From: Desulfotomaculum copahuensis
Lineage (GTDB): Bacteria > Bacillota > Desulfotomaculia > Desulfotomaculales > Desulfovirgulaceae
Reading direction: 5' to 3'
Assembly: GCF_001655685.1 (NCBI RefSeq)
Contig: NZ_LYVF01000013.1
Coordinates: forward strand, 62,001 to 126,000
Length of the DNA stretch: 64,000 nucleotides
A program made the translations under genes and the position numbers. Shown here piece by piece: positions 25,420 to 34,606 of this stretch; position 1 is the stretch's first letter; each line of letters opens with the position of its first letter. A model generated the notes under the pieces. The model made no database searches. It was not told the origin of the DNA and saw only the letters and a program-made list of their open reading frames with translations.

Positions 25420-25494
25420 AAAAGTAAAACGGCCTTTTCAGCGGAGCACGGAAATTCACCGGTGGTGAAAAATCCCAACCCGTTTGAAAGGCCG
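25420..25494 (-). terminator. Intrinsic terminator of the lysine riboswitch
   Basis: CGGCCTTTCA pairs with TGAAAAGGCCG (one bulged A) over a long loop and is followed by TTTTACTTTT, between the aptamer and lysA. Confidence 0.7.
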
Positions 25495-25529
25495 CCTGGA
25501 TACAGGCAAAAATTAAACCCCTTCCCACG

Positions 25530-25709
25530 GTGAGATAGCGCTCCATCCAGGGGCGGGCTTTCCCCCGGATGACAGTCCGGCACCTGTTCGGTGACGGCCC
25601 AGCCCAGCCGGCCCCGGGCGGCGGCTGAACTTCGGCGGCAAACCCTTTCCCTCCGTCTCACCGGACCCCGGTCCTCCCCGGAGGTACTCATGTTTTCCGC
25701 GCCTCTACC
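25530..25709 (-). ncRNA. Lysine riboswitch (L box)
   Basis: The leader has the L-box blocks in order: AGAGGCGCGG, ATGAGTA, GGAGGGAAAGG with GCCGCCGAAG, GGCTGGGCTG, GTCACCGAAC, GGACTGTCATCC and GGAGCGCTATCTCACCG. Spacing is as expected for the five-helix aptamer. It lies between a consensus promoter and lysA, followed by a terminator, so lysine should reduce lysA transcription. Confidence 0.92.
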
Positions 25710-25757
25710 CCAGCTCCGGAAAGGAGATGAGGTACATGCTTATATGCAGTTTGTCCA

Positions 25758-25786
25758 ATTGTATCATACCGGAAGTACAACGTCAA
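25758..25786 (-). promoter_or_regulatory. Sigma-A promoter of lysA
   Basis: TTGACG (25781-25786) and TACAAT (25758-25763) with 17 bp between them, about 50 nt upstream of the L box. Confidence 0.8.
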
Positions 25787-26045
25787 GAAGAAAACGGCCG
25801 GTTCAATGCTGACGCACCTTGCTCCATACCCGAAACGCCTTATATAGTGCCATGTTCACAGTTCATGCGTCAGCATTGGGCCGCTTTGGGACGTTTTCAG
25901 TGTTGATGCCCGGAAATTATTGCAATTACATCCATCCCGGTGTACCATCCTGCCCGCCGAAATCAGATGTCTCCCCCTGTCGGCCCGCCGCCCGGCCGGA
26001 TTTACTCCGGGTTCGACCGGCACGCGGCGGCCGGATGTAAAACGC

Positions 26046-26078
26046 CGGCCCGGACCAGCGCTTCGCGCTGCCGGGCCG
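26046..26078 (-). terminator. Terminator downstream of the trpB-like gene
   Basis: GGCCCGG and CCGGGCC enclose CAGCGC-GAA-GCGCTG, a nearly perfect 13-bp stem, followed by GGCGTTTTAC. It ends the transcript of the gene at 26.1-27.5 kb. The sequence from here to the lysA promoter holds no gene I can support. Confidence 0.65.
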
Positions 26079-26113
26079 GCGGCGGACACCGCACGGCTGT
26101 CGCCGCCGATGTA

Positions 26114-27475
26114 TTATTTCTTTTGCGGCAGGTGGGCCAAGGATTTTGCCAGCGCCTCGCCGGGCAGCGGATAGTCCTGCAGCCGGCCGGACAGGTAGGC
26201 GTCGTAAGAAGGCAAATCAAGAAAACCGTGGCCGCTCAAATTGAACAGGATGGTACGCGCCTCCCCGGCCTCCTTTGCCGCCAGCGCCTCGTCGATGGCG
26301 GCGCGGATGGCGTGGGCGGATTCCGGGGCGGGAACGGTGCCCTCGCTGCGGGCAAAAAGCACCGCCGCCTCGAAGGTGGGCAACTGGTCCAGCGCACGTG
26401 CCTCCACAATGCCGTCGTGCACCAGCTGGCTGACCAGGGGCGAGTCGCCGTGATAGCGCAACCCGCCGGCGTGAATGCCGGGCGGCATGAACTCCGACCC
26501 CAGGGTGTACATGGACAAAAGCGGTGTCAAACCGGCCACATCGCCGTAGTCGTAGGCGAATTCACCCCGGGTGAGCGTGGGGCAGGCGCTGGGCTCCACA
26601 GCCATCAGGCGCACCTTTGCTCCCCGGACCAGTTTGTCGTAAGCGAAGGGGAAAGCCAGGCCGCCGAAATTGCTGCCGCCGCCGCAGCAGGCGATGACCA
26701 CGTCCGGATAATGGCCGGCCCTGGCCATCTGTTCCCTGGCCTCCAGGCCGATCACCGACTGGTGCAAAAGCACGTGGTTGAGCACGCTGCCCAGGGCGTA
26801 ATTGGTATCCTCCCGGCCGGCGGCCTCCTCCACCGCCTCGCTGATAGCGATGCCCAGACTGCCGGGTGAGCCGGGATCCGCAGCCAGTATTTTGCGCCCG
26901 GCCGCCGTCTGATCACTCGGACTGGCGTAAACGGTGGAGCCGAAAATCTCCATCATCGAACGGCGGTAGGGTTTTTGCTCGTAGCTCACCTTGACCATAT
27001 ATACCGTGCAGGACATGCCGAAGAAATTGCAGGCCTGGGAGAGGGCCACCCCCCACTGGCCGGCGCCTGTTTCCGTGGTCAGGCGCATAACGCCCTCCTG
27101 CCGGTTGAAATAGGCCTGCGGCACGGCCGTGTTCAACTTGTGGCTGCCCGCCGGGCTGACCCCTTCATATTTGTAGTAAATGCGCGCCGGAGTGTCCAGC
27201 GCCTTTTCCAGCCGGCGCGCCCGGCAGAGCGGGCTGGGCCGCCAGAGGCGGTAGATTTCGCGCACCTCTTCGGGGATTTCCACCCAGCGCTCCCCCGACA
27301 CTTCCTGGGCAATCAGCCCCAGCGGGAAAATAGCTTTTAGGTCGTCCGGACCGACCGGCTGCCCGGTGGCCGGGTGCAGGGGCGGTCGCGGCAGGTGGGG
27401 CATGTCCGCCTGAATGTTGTACCAGTGGGTGGGAATTTCCTTCTCTGTCAACAAAATTCTGACTTCCCCGCTCAT
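26114..27475 (-). CDS. TrpB2-type tryptophan synthase beta chain-like protein
   Basis: 453 residues, the length of the TrpB2 subfamily (about 50 longer than TrpB1). The PLP lysine is in [14 protein letters not shown] near residue 114, and the phosphate loop is [10 protein letters not shown] near 240. Canonical TrpB makes tryptophan from indole and serine together with TrpA. TrpB2 proteins typically occur without trpA and are thought to salvage indole or act on other substrates. No trp genes are adjacent. The ATG at 27475 has only a weak ribosome site (GAGAAGAG), so the start is less certain. Confidence 0.88.
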   Translation of the reverse strand: MSGEVRILLTEKEIPTHWYNIQADMPHLPRPPLHPATGQPVGPDDLKAIFPLGLIAQEVSGERWVEIPEEVREIYRLWRPSPLCRARRLEKALDTPARIYYKYEGVSPAGSHKLNTAVPQAYFNRQEGVMRLTTETGAGQWGVALSQACNFFGMSCTVYMVKVSYEQKPYRRSMMEIFGSTVYASPSDQTAAGRKILAADPGSPGSLGIAISEAVEEAAGREDTNYALGSVLNHVLLHQSVIGLEAREQMARAGHYPDVVIACCGGGSNFGGLAFPFAYDKLVRGAKVRLMAVEPSACPTLTRGEFAYDYGDVAGLTPLLSMYTLGSEFMPPGIHAGGLRYHGDSPLVSQLVHDGIVEARALDQLPTFEAAVLFARSEGTVPAPESAHAIRAAIDEALAAKEAGEARTILFNLSGHGFLDLPSYDAYLSGRLQDYPLPGEALAKSLAHLPQKK

Positions 27476-27691
27476 CTCTTCTCAAAACTCCCCTCTTCTC
27501 AATATTGATGAAACAGATCCGGCCGTACTGCACGCCGTGACTATATTTTATTGGATCGCCGAACTTAAATCAAGACCTGGTTTTTCTGCCCCCGGCTGCC
27601 TGAACTGACTAAATTACCCGGTCATACCGGCCTTGTTTTGAGAGAAAATATATACGGAACCATAAGAATAAATATTTTGGAGGTGCGGCAA

Positions 27692-27991
27692 TTGATTCAA
27701 GGTTGGTCCGACACAATGAAAGGCGTAGAGGTCAAACCGAGCGGTTTCAGCGATGCCAGCATCATCTATAACGGCCTGCTGGCCAGAAGCGGCGCCGACC
27801 GGGTCTACATGCACTGCGGCTTCGGCGATCCGAAAAGCTGGCGCAACGTGAATACCATCTGTATGGACCGCACGGCCCGCGGCTGGGAACTCACCCAGCG
27901 CATGCAGGAGCCGTTGATGAGCTTCTGTTTCAAGGATTCGGCCGATCACTGGGACAACAACAACGGCTATAACTGGACCATTCGCGCCTGA
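27692..27991 (+). CDS. Stand-alone CBM25-like carbohydrate-binding domain
   Basis: 99 residues. The C-terminal SADHWDNNNGYNWTI resembles the WDNNNGxNY signature of starch-binding CBM25/CBM53 modules. The middle (GADRVYMHCGFGDPKSWRN) fits the strand containing the ligand tryptophan or tyrosine. There is no signal peptide and no attached enzyme domain. TTG at 27692 follows GGAGGTGCGGC, giving a good start; the longer open frame is unlikely to be used. Similar single-domain proteins occur in other spore-forming Clostridia and could bind glycogen inside the cell. The role is unknown. Confidence 0.72.
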   Translation: MIQGWSDTMKGVEVKPSGFSDASIIYNGLLARSGADRVYMHCGFGDPKSWRNVNTICMDRTARGWELTQRMQEPLMSFCFKDSADHWDNNNGYNWTIRA

Positions 27992-27994
27992 AGC

Positions 27995-28019
27995 GGGAGG
28001 GGGTTTTTAACCCCCTCCA
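27995..28019. terminator. Stem-loop after the CBM25-like gene
   Basis: GGAGGGGGTT and AACCCCCTCC form a 10-bp stem with a TTT loop just after the stop codon. The downstream sequence (AAATTATT) is not a good T-tract on this strand. Confidence 0.5.
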
Positions 28020-28124
28020 AATTATTGAGCAGGATTTTCCCTGCCGGGGGCGAAACATGATCTAAAATATCAGGGTTGGTCCCCAGCCTGCCGCCAGGGA
28101 GTGGTTTTTCTGAGAAAGGCCCGG

Positions 28125-28793
28125 ATGATGCCATTTGTGATCCTGTTTGTCTGTTTGTGTTTCATGGCCTCGTATAAGTACATCCATCAGCCCACCGTGA
28201 ACTCCGTCTTCCCACCGCCGGGATCCGTGTCAGCCGCCCCAGCGCCCGGGCCGGCCGAACCAGCCGCCGAACCCGGCGGCATGTCCCGGCCGGACGAAAA
28301 AAAAGAGGCGCTGGATATTTACCGGCAGGGCTACCAGGCTTACGCCGCGCATCATTACAGCGAATCGATCGGTTATTTCGACCGGGCAATCAATCTGGAT
28401 CCGGCCTGCTACCAGGCTTACAGCTACAAGGGCGCGGCGCTGGCCTTCGCGGGACGTTATCAGCAGGCCATGCCCCTTCTGGACAAGGCAATCATGCTGA
28501 ACCCGCATTACGAGGACGCTTATTTCAACAAGGCCATTTCGCTGGAACTGGCCGGGGTCTACGGTCAGGCGCTGATCTTTTATGACCAGGCGCTGGAGGT
28601 AAATGCCCGCGATCCCTGGGCCTACTACGGCAAAGCCAGTATTTACGGCCGGCTGAGAGACGTGGATGCCTGCGTGAAAAATTTGAAACAGGCCATCGCC
28701 ATTGACCCGTCCACCAGGGAACACGCCAAAACCGAGGCCGACTTCAACAATGTGCGCAACGCGCCGGCGTTTCAGCAACTGGTATACCGGTAA
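28125..28793 (+). CDS. Membrane-anchored TPR protein
   Basis: About 222 residues. One N-terminal membrane helix (MPFVILFVCLCFMASYKYI) and a Pro/Ala-rich linker are followed by at least three or four tetratricopeptide repeats between residues 60 and 205. Typical units are GYQAYAAHHYSESIGYFDRAINLDP, shifted every 34 residues. TPR arrays are protein-interaction scaffolds, here probably facing outside the membrane. The start is uncertain: GTG at 28101 extends the frame, but AAAGG lies just before the ATG at 28125. The gene ends 1 nt before the convergent activase gene. Confidence 0.78.
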   Translation: MMPFVILFVCLCFMASYKYIHQPTVNSVFPPPGSVSAAPAPGPAEPAAEPGGMSRPDEKKEALDIYRQGYQAYAAHHYSESIGYFDRAINLDPACYQAYSYKGAALAFAGRYQQAMPLLDKAIMLNPHYEDAYFNKAISLELAGVYGQALIFYDQALEVNARDPWAYYGKASIYGRLRDVDACVKNLKQAIAIDPSTREHAKTEADFNNVRNAPAFQQLVYR

Positions 28794-28794
28794 T

Positions 28795-29772
28795 TCAACC
28801 GGTCTTCTCTTCCGGGGTCAGGGCACTGGACCATTTTCCGCAACGGTCGCCCCAGCGGGCAATCACTTCCCCTTCCCGCTTGATTTCCACCACCTCGCAC
28901 AGGTTGGGGCAACCGTCGCACTCAAATCCGCCGGCCGCAAAGCGCGTTGCGGCCACGCCGAACCCCCGGAAGCGGCTGTTCCCGCCGCGGGCCATTTTTT
29001 CCCGGGCCAGCAGCGCCGCGCCCACTGCGCCCATCACACCATAGTGGGGCGGAATCTGCACCGTCAGGCCCAGAGCCTGCTCGAATGCGCGCTTCATGCC
29101 CACGTTGGCGGCCACCCCGCCCTGAAAAACCACCGGGGACAAAATTTCCTTGCCCTTGCCGACATTGTTCAGGTAATTGCGCACCAGCGCCTCACACAGC
29201 CCGGCCAGGATGTCGGGCAGACCGTACCCCATCTGCTGTTTGTGGATCATATCTGATTCGGCAAAAACGGCACAGCGGCCGGCAATGCGCACGGGCGCCC
29301 CGGACTCCAAGGCGGTGGGACCGAAATCCTCGATGGGGATGTTCAGCCGGGCGGCCTGCTGATCCAGAAACGAACCGGTCCCCGCGGCGCAAACCGTGTT
29401 CATGGCGAAATCGGCCACCACCCCGTCGCGGATGATGATGATCTTGGAATCCTGACCGCCGATTTCGAGTACGGTGCGCACCCCCGGGGCAAGCGCACAG
29501 GCGGCGGTGGCATGGCTGGTGATTTCATTCTTCACCACGTCGGCCCCGGCGATCACCCCGGCCAGGTGCCGGCCGCTGCCCGTGCATCCCACGCCGCGCA
29601 CAGCTGTTTTCGCCGGCAGGCGGCCGGCCACCTCCCGCAGCCCGGCCTGGATGGTTTCAATCGGCCGGCCCCGGGTGCGCAGATAAACGGCCTCCCGGAC
29701 ACCGCCGTTTTCGTCCACAAAAACCAGGTTCGTGCTGACCGAACCGACATCAATACCCAGATACCCCTTCAC
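28795..29772 (-). CDS. Acyl-CoA dehydratase activase (HgdC/BadF-type ATPase)
   Basis: 325 residues of the ASKHA-fold BadF/BadG/BcrA/BcrD family. The ATP loop is GIDVGSVSTNLVFVD (residues 5-19). The cluster cysteines are in MNTVCAAGTGSFLDQQA near 124 and RCAVFAESDMIHKQQ near 166, which bridge a [4Fe-4S] cluster in the homodimer. Such activators use ATP to inject an electron into 2-hydroxyacyl-CoA dehydratases or benzoyl-CoA reductases. A C-terminal CDGCPNLCEV cysteine group is an extra segment. The GTG start follows AAAGGGGATG. It is downstream of two dehydratase/activase-related genes on the same strand. Confidence 0.88.
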   Translation of the reverse strand: MKGYLGIDVGSVSTNLVFVDENGGVREAVYLRTRGRPIETIQAGLREVAGRLPAKTAVRGVGCTGSGRHLAGVIAGADVVKNEITSHATAACALAPGVRTVLEIGGQDSKIIIIRDGVVADFAMNTVCAAGTGSFLDQQAARLNIPIEDFGPTALESGAPVRIAGRCAVFAESDMIHKQQMGYGLPDILAGLCEALVRNYLNNVGKGKEILSPVVFQGGVAANVGMKRAFEQALGLTVQIPPHYGVMGAVGAALLAREKMARGGNSRFRGFGVAATRFAAGGFECDGCPNLCEVVEIKREGEVIARWGDRCGKWSSALTPEEKTG

Positions 29773-30058
29773 TGTCCAATCATCCCCTTTTGCAATTATG
29801 CTTGTCGCAAAGCCGGCCGGGCATCCGTGTCACAGCCTATGCAACCTTACCCCGAATTTCCGGCAGCGCCGCAGTCAACCCGCCCGCCGCACCTCCCGGC
29901 TATGCAACCGCCGGCCTGCACCGCATCGCCAACCCGTGTACCGTCCCGGCCGGCAGCCGCTGCCCGCGCGCCCGCCTTACCCTTCCCGCCGGCACTGCCG
30001 TCCGCCAGGCAAAGAGCCCGCCCGCCGGGCGAGCGGGACATCCAAAAGGTGCTCCGGT

Positions 30059-31156
30059 CTAGGCCGGGGCGGCGGCGGGCAGACTGACCCGCCTTTTTCC
30101 GCGCTGCTCCAGCAGGTCGACGAAAGCTTCCAAACGGGTGACCAGGCCGGCCTCCCCGGACTGCTCGTCCATAGTCAGGGTGAGCGTCGGAATATCCAGC
30201 CGCGGCAGGATGCTGTGGGCTACAATTTCCGGCATGCAGGTGAAGGGCAGCAATTGAATCACCCCGTCATAACCGGCCCGGGCGTAAAGTACGGTGCTGC
30301 CCACCGTTTCCTGGCCGTGGCCGCCCACGCAATGGTTCAGGTAGGGTGCGGCCGCCCGGCAGGCCGCCCGGCGGCTGCGCATGTTCCGGAGCAGGCCCAG
30401 GAACAGGTGGTCGTTGATCCACTCGCTCAGGTAGATGGACCGGTCCACCTCCACTCCCAGCTCACCCAGGCGCCGTTCAATGTCCAGGTTGGCAAACGGC
30501 TCCAGCAGGGTATAGATTTCCCCCACGATACCCACCCGCAGCACCGGCCGCGCTTCCACCGCCACGGCGGCCATTATTTCCCGCGCCCGGGCAACAGCGG
30601 CGGGCATATCCGCCGGCCGGCCGGCCTGGACGACAACCCGCAGCGCATCTTTGAATGCCGCGCTGGTGGCGCCCGGCACGGCCTCCCGCGGCCGCAGGCG
30701 GTGGGCGGCCATTTCCAGCTCATCCACCGCCCGCGCCTTGCAGTAGCCGAAACGGATGCCCTGCACAACCTGCCACCAGGAACTCTGCCCGGTCACGTAT
30801 TTGATTTTAGCCAGCAGTTCGCCGATGTGGCGCTGCGGCGGCTCCATCACCACCAGGCGGTAATGGTGCCCCAGATCTTCCAGAATGGCGTGCTCCACCT
30901 GGGCGTAGTAGCCGAAACGGCAGGGGCCGCAGCCGCCGGCCATGAGCACGGTGTCGGCACCCGCCTCCCGGGCCTCGATGAAGTTGCCCAGGTTCAGCTT
31001 CAAAGGCAGGCAGGCAAATTCCGGACCATGCTTGACCCCCAGGGTCAGCGTCCGCTTGCTGGAAGGCGGCGGCACCACCACTGACACGCCCAAATACTCC
31101 AGCATGGCGGAAAGGCAGATCCACGCATGCCCCATATGGGGAAAGGTCACTTTCAC
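30059..31156 (-). CDS. Activase-associated 2-hydroxyacyl-CoA dehydratase-like protein (first)
   Basis: About 365 residues, start KVTFPHMGHAWICL, typical of CoA-substrate activase-associated proteins. Cysteines that could ligate an Fe-S cluster are in HGPEFACLPLKLNLG, GGCGPCRFGYY and LPFTCMPE. The GTG at 31156 was chosen because GAGG lies 8 nt upstream and the family start begins there. It lies about 50 nt after the related gene at 31.2-32.3 kb, so the two are cotranscribed. A genuine alpha/beta dehydratase pair is missing nearby. Its reaction is unknown. Confidence 0.75.
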   Translation of the reverse strand: MKVTFPHMGHAWICLSAMLEYLGVSVVVPPPSSKRTLTLGVKHGPEFACLPLKLNLGNFIEAREAGADTVLMAGGCGPCRFGYYAQVEHAILEDLGHHYRLVVMEPPQRHIGELLAKIKYVTGQSSWWQVVQGIRFGYCKARAVDELEMAAHRLRPREAVPGATSAAFKDALRVVVQAGRPADMPAAVARAREIMAAVAVEARPVLRVGIVGEIYTLLEPFANLDIERRLGELGVEVDRSIYLSEWINDHLFLGLLRNMRSRRAACRAAAPYLNHCVGGHGQETVGSTVLYARAGYDGVIQLLPFTCMPEIVAHSILPRLDIPTLTLTMDEQSGEAGLVTRLEAFVDLLEQRGKRRVSLPAAAPA

Positions 31157-31206
31157 CGGCAAAACCTCACAATCGTCATACTGTTTGTAAGCCGGCCGGC
31201 AGAACA

Positions 31207-32310
31207 CTAACGGAAATTGCCGCCGCCGGCCGCCGACGGCACCAGCGCGGGCAATGCACAACCGGCCCGGCCGGCGGTTTCTTCCGTTCCGGCGGCGGGT
31301 GCACCGTCCCGGCACGGCCCGGCGGCGGGAACCCCGCCCCCGCGGCAACGCTGCAACATATCCAGAAAGGCCTCCAGCCTGGTCACCACTCCCGCTTCCC
31401 CGGTATGTTCATCGAGGGTCAGGTTGAGAAACGGTACGTGCCCTTCCCGGCGGGCCCGGCGCTCAATCAGTTCGCCGGTTATGGAATCGGGACCGCAGGC
31501 GAAGGAGGCCACGTGGATCATCCCCTGCACTCGCGCGTCGCGCAAATAATAAAAGGCCGCCCCGGTCATGCGCCGGCTCAAAGTCCAGAAAAGCCGCTTG
31601 GGCAGGGTGGCCGCCTCCCGCCGCACCGTTTCTTCGGACAGCATTTCGGCGGTCACCGGCCTCACCCCGGCCGCGCGCAAGCGCTGGAGCAGGTTCATGC
31701 TGATATAATGGTCGTAAATATTATATGGATGGCCGATCACCGCCACCAGCGGCTGTTCCGCCGTTTCCGGCGGCTGTTCATTCCCGTCCCGCGCCGCTAA
31801 AGCCATGGCCTGTTCCGGCGGCCGGCCGGCACGCAGCAGCGACTCAAAACGCCCCTGTTCAGCCAGCGCCCGCCGGTAGGCCGCGTAAACCAGCCAGCGG
31901 CCGCATTTCAGCCTCTGCCCGGTGCGGGCAAAGGTTGGCCACAGGGAACTGTGCCGGCGGTAAAGATCGACGGTGGTATCGATCAGCGGCGGCAACCCGT
32001 CCACCGTCTGCCGTACCATGTCCGGCAGCCCCAGAAACTTGGGGCAGATGTACTCCCCGGGGGCTACGCTGACCAGGCGGGGGAGGAACAAGTAGTCCAC
32101 CCGGCCGGCCAGTTCAAGAATATGCCCGAAGGCCAGCTTCACCGGCAGGCAGACATCGTCCCCGGCCTGCTTGAGTCCGCGGCCGAGCACAGTCTTGTTG
32201 GTCGGTCCGGACAAGCTCACCTCGGCGCCCAGGGACTGGAAAAAAGCACGCCACAAAGGAAAATAATAATAGTAAAGCAACGCTCTGGGAATGCCGACTT
32301 TGGGCTTCAT
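31207..32310 (-). CDS. Activase-associated dehydratase-like protein (DUF2229-like, second)
   Basis: About 367 residues starting MKPKVGIPRALLYYYYFPLWRAFFQ after AAAGGGGAGTGG. Conserved blocks are GDDVCLPVKLAFGH near 60, YICPKFLGLPDM near 98, and FACGPDSITGELI near 300. These belong to the family next to HgdC-type activases and resemble the dehydratase alpha/beta fold. The C-terminal 45 residues are low-complexity Ala/Gly/Pro. It is the first gene of the three-gene group. Function is inferred only from family and neighbours. Confidence 0.75.
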   Translation of the reverse strand: MKPKVGIPRALLYYYYFPLWRAFFQSLGAEVSLSGPTNKTVLGRGLKQAGDDVCLPVKLAFGHILELAGRVDYLFLPRLVSVAPGEYICPKFLGLPDMVRQTVDGLPPLIDTTVDLYRRHSSLWPTFARTGQRLKCGRWLVYAAYRRALAEQGRFESLLRAGRPPEQAMALAARDGNEQPPETAEQPLVAVIGHPYNIYDHYISMNLLQRLRAAGVRPVTAEMLSEETVRREAATLPKRLFWTLSRRMTGAAFYYLRDARVQGMIHVASFACGPDSITGELIERRARREGHVPFLNLTLDEHTGEAGVVTRLEAFLDMLQRCRGGGVPAAGPCRDGAPAAGTEETAGRAGCALPALVPSAAGGGNFR

Positions 32311-32393
32311 AACCACTCCCCTTTCCCGCACTAGTATGGCCGGAATGACAAAAAAATAAAACGCCGGCAGGCGCTGCCAATCCATCAAAAGTC

Positions 32394-32436
32394 GGCGGCC
32401 GTACCCCGGTCGCTCCAATGCTCCGGTACGGCCGCC
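32394..32436 (-). terminator. Terminator downstream of spoVAF
   Basis: A 12-bp perfect stem (GGCGGCCGTACC with GGTACGGCCGCC, 19-nt loop) is followed on the minus strand by GACTTTTG, between spoVAF and the dehydratase-like gene. Confidence 0.6.
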
Positions 32437-32490
32437 AACTTCAAACCAGGTTCAAGAAAAGGGCGTGACTGCCCGCACCCCGGACCGCCT

Positions 32491-34038
32491 TCAGCGGTCC
32501 TTTTCCCCGCCTCTTTTGCGCGCCGGTTCGGGCACGGCCTGGCGGAAGACATTGCGCGGCCGCACGAAACCGGGGCGCACGTTTTGAATGGCCACCGGCG
32601 GACGCAGCAGCATATTTTTCATGGCCGCCCAGTTGAAGGGCAGCAGCGGCCACAGATAAGGCACGCCGAAGGAGCGGGTGGACGCCAGAAAGGCCAGCAC
32701 GCCCAGTACGCCCAGAATAAAGCCGGGCAGGCCGAAGAAACCGGTGATCAGAACCAGGAACAGGCGCACCAGCCGGTTGGCCTGACCCAGTTCAAAACTG
32801 GGCGTCAGGAAGGTGCCCACAGCCGCTATAGCCACGTACAAAATGGCTTCCGGGGAAAATAAACCAACCACGGTGGCCACCTGGCCAATGAGCAGGGCGG
32901 CAATCAAGCTGATCGCCGTGGACAGGGCGGTCGGGGTGTGGATGGTGGCCAGGCGGACCATGTCGATGGATATTTCAGCCAGTACAAACTGCATAAAAAT
33001 CGGTATTGATGCCGCCTTCTTCACCCCGAGAAATTTCAAAGCCGGCGGCAGCAGATCCGGATGCATGGCCGCCAGCAGCCACAGGGGCAGCAGGAACAGG
33101 GAAACGGCCACCCCCATGTAACGCACCCAGCGCACCCAGACGCCGATGGCCGGACTGTTCCGGAATTCCTCCGCGTACTGCAAGTGGTGGAAGTAAGTGG
33201 TGGGCAGAATCATCACGCTGGGCGAGGTATCCACCAGCACCAGCACATGCCCCTGCAACAGGTGCGCGGCGGCCACGTCCGGCCGCTCGGTGTAGCGTAC
33301 GCGCGGATAAGGATTCCAAAAGCTGCCCGGGGTGATTAATTCCTCGACTGCTTTTTCCGCCATGGGCAGGCCGTCGATTTTGATTTGCTTGATCTTTTCC
33401 TTGACCGAATCCACCAGATCCGGGTTGGCTACGTCTTGCAGGAAGCAAATTACCAGATCGGTTTTAGAACGGCTGCCGGCCTCCAGTATCTCCACCCGCA
33501 GGCGGGGATCGCGGATGCGCCGCCGGATCAGGGCGGTATTGAAGACCAGTGTTTCCACAAATCCGTCCCGGGAACCACGCACCACTCTCTCCAGGTCCGG
33601 CTCATCGGGTGTCCGGACCGGATACCAGCGGGCATCAAAAACAATCGCCTGCTCACTGCCATCGATGAGAAAGATTTGCGGCCCCATCAAAACGTTCTTG
33701 ACGCAATCCTCCAGATTGTCGATACGCTTAACCTGACTGAAAGGAATCAATTGAAATATTTTTTCATAAGCGTTGATGCTGATCTCTTCATGCTTTAACT
33801 CCGACAGGCGGCGCAGGACCATGGTCAGGTACTCGTCGTTGCTCAAACCCTGGGTATAAAGCATGGCGATCTTTTTTCCACCAAAGCTGAATTCCCGTAA
33901 CAAAATATCAAAGCTTTCCCCAATGCCCAGCATCTTCTTCAGTTTACCGGTATTTTCCTCCAACCGCTTGCTGATCGGCGTCTTTTGACCCTGCCCGTCA
34001 TTTTGTGGTTCGCTTTGAGCTTCTTTGTCCGGAGCCAT
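32491..34038 (-). CDS. spoVAF: Stage V sporulation protein AF (GerA family)
   Basis: 515 residues. The N-terminal soluble GerA-type domain (about 30-290) is followed by four to five membrane helices (roughly 295-470) with the GerA PFNWAAMKNML end motif. Together with the other SpoVA genes it supports release or uptake of dipicolinic acid in spores. The ATG at 34038 follows AGGAGTGAGCGAA. The gene overlaps the end of spoVAE (C-terminal type) by about 40 nt. A charged tail ends the protein. It is last in the operon, as in B. subtilis. Confidence 0.93.
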   Translation of the reverse strand: MAPDKEAQSEPQNDGQGQKTPISKRLEENTGKLKKMLGIGESFDILLREFSFGGKKIAMLYTQGLSNDEYLTMVLRRLSELKHEEISINAYEKIFQLIPFSQVKRIDNLEDCVKNVLMGPQIFLIDGSEQAIVFDARWYPVRTPDEPDLERVVRGSRDGFVETLVFNTALIRRRIRDPRLRVEILEAGSRSKTDLVICFLQDVANPDLVDSVKEKIKQIKIDGLPMAEKAVEELITPGSFWNPYPRVRYTERPDVAAAHLLQGHVLVLVDTSPSVMILPTTYFHHLQYAEEFRNSPAIGVWVRWVRYMGVAVSLFLLPLWLLAAMHPDLLPPALKFLGVKKAASIPIFMQFVLAEISIDMVRLATIHTPTALSTAISLIAALLIGQVATVVGLFSPEAILYVAIAAVGTFLTPSFELGQANRLVRLFLVLITGFFGLPGFILGVLGVLAFLASTRSFGVPYLWPLLPFNWAAMKNMLLRPPVAIQNVRPGFVRPRNVFRQAVPEPARKRGGEKDR

Positions 34039-34606
34039 TTCGCTCACTCCTGTTCAATATTTCCTGCAATGCCCTGGCGGTCACGGGGGCGCCGCAGCGA
34101 TAATCGTCCGCACCCAGCATCTTGCCCACATCGCCCAACCCGACGGTCAGCGGCACGGGCAACCGGTTCAATATTTCCACCGTATCCCCGTGCAATTTGC
34201 GTCCGGGGCGGCGGGCGGCGCCGAATTTGTCCACCGCCCCCGGCACCAGGTTGCCGGTGCGGGTGACCGACTCATCCACCCGCACCCCCCGGGCGCCGGT
34301 GGTGTTGGAGGCCACCGCCACCACCCCGAGCACCTGGATGTCCGGATGGCGGCAAATATACTCCAGCGCCCGTTCCCCCGGTCCGGCCCCGGTCGCGCCC
34401 CGATCGTCCAGCATCACCACCACCGGATCATGCGGAGCTCTTTTGATCAGGGCGACCAAATCCGGCCCGGACAGGATGGTCGGGTTACCCGCGGACAGGG
34501 AAATGCACCGGGCGCCCACATTGCGGGAAGCCACTTCCACCGCCTGACGGGCCACGGCGTCACCGTCGGTGACCAGGATCACCCGGCATCTTTCACCGGC
34601 TTCCAT
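33998..34606 (-). CDS. spoVAEA: Stage V sporulation protein AE, soluble type (SpoVAEa)
   Basis: 202 residues, no membrane helix, starting EAGERCRVILVTDGDAVARQAVEV, which matches the soluble SpoVAEa family of spore proteins. PVVVMLDDRGATGAGPGERALEYI is the conserved middle block. The ATG at 34606 overlaps the TAA of the upstream membrane type gene (TAATG), so the two are coupled. It is found on the outer face of the spore inner membrane in Bacillus. The longer upstream frame is a shadow of the membrane gene. Confidence 0.9.
   Translation of the reverse strand: MEAGERCRVILVTDGDAVARQAVEVASRNVGARCISLSAGNPTILSGPDLVALIKRAPHDPVVVMLDDRGATGAGPGERALEYICRHPDIQVLGVVAVASNTTGARGVRVDESVTRTGNLVPGAVDKFGAARRPGRKLHGDTVEILNRLPVPLTVGLGDVGKMLGADDYRCGAPVTARALQEILNRSERNGSGQRSSKRTTK

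Noticed and set aside
25362-25691. N-terminal extension of the lysA reading frame
   Set aside because: The sequence is the lysine riboswitch with its terminator, and a strong ribosome site marks the ATG at 25361.
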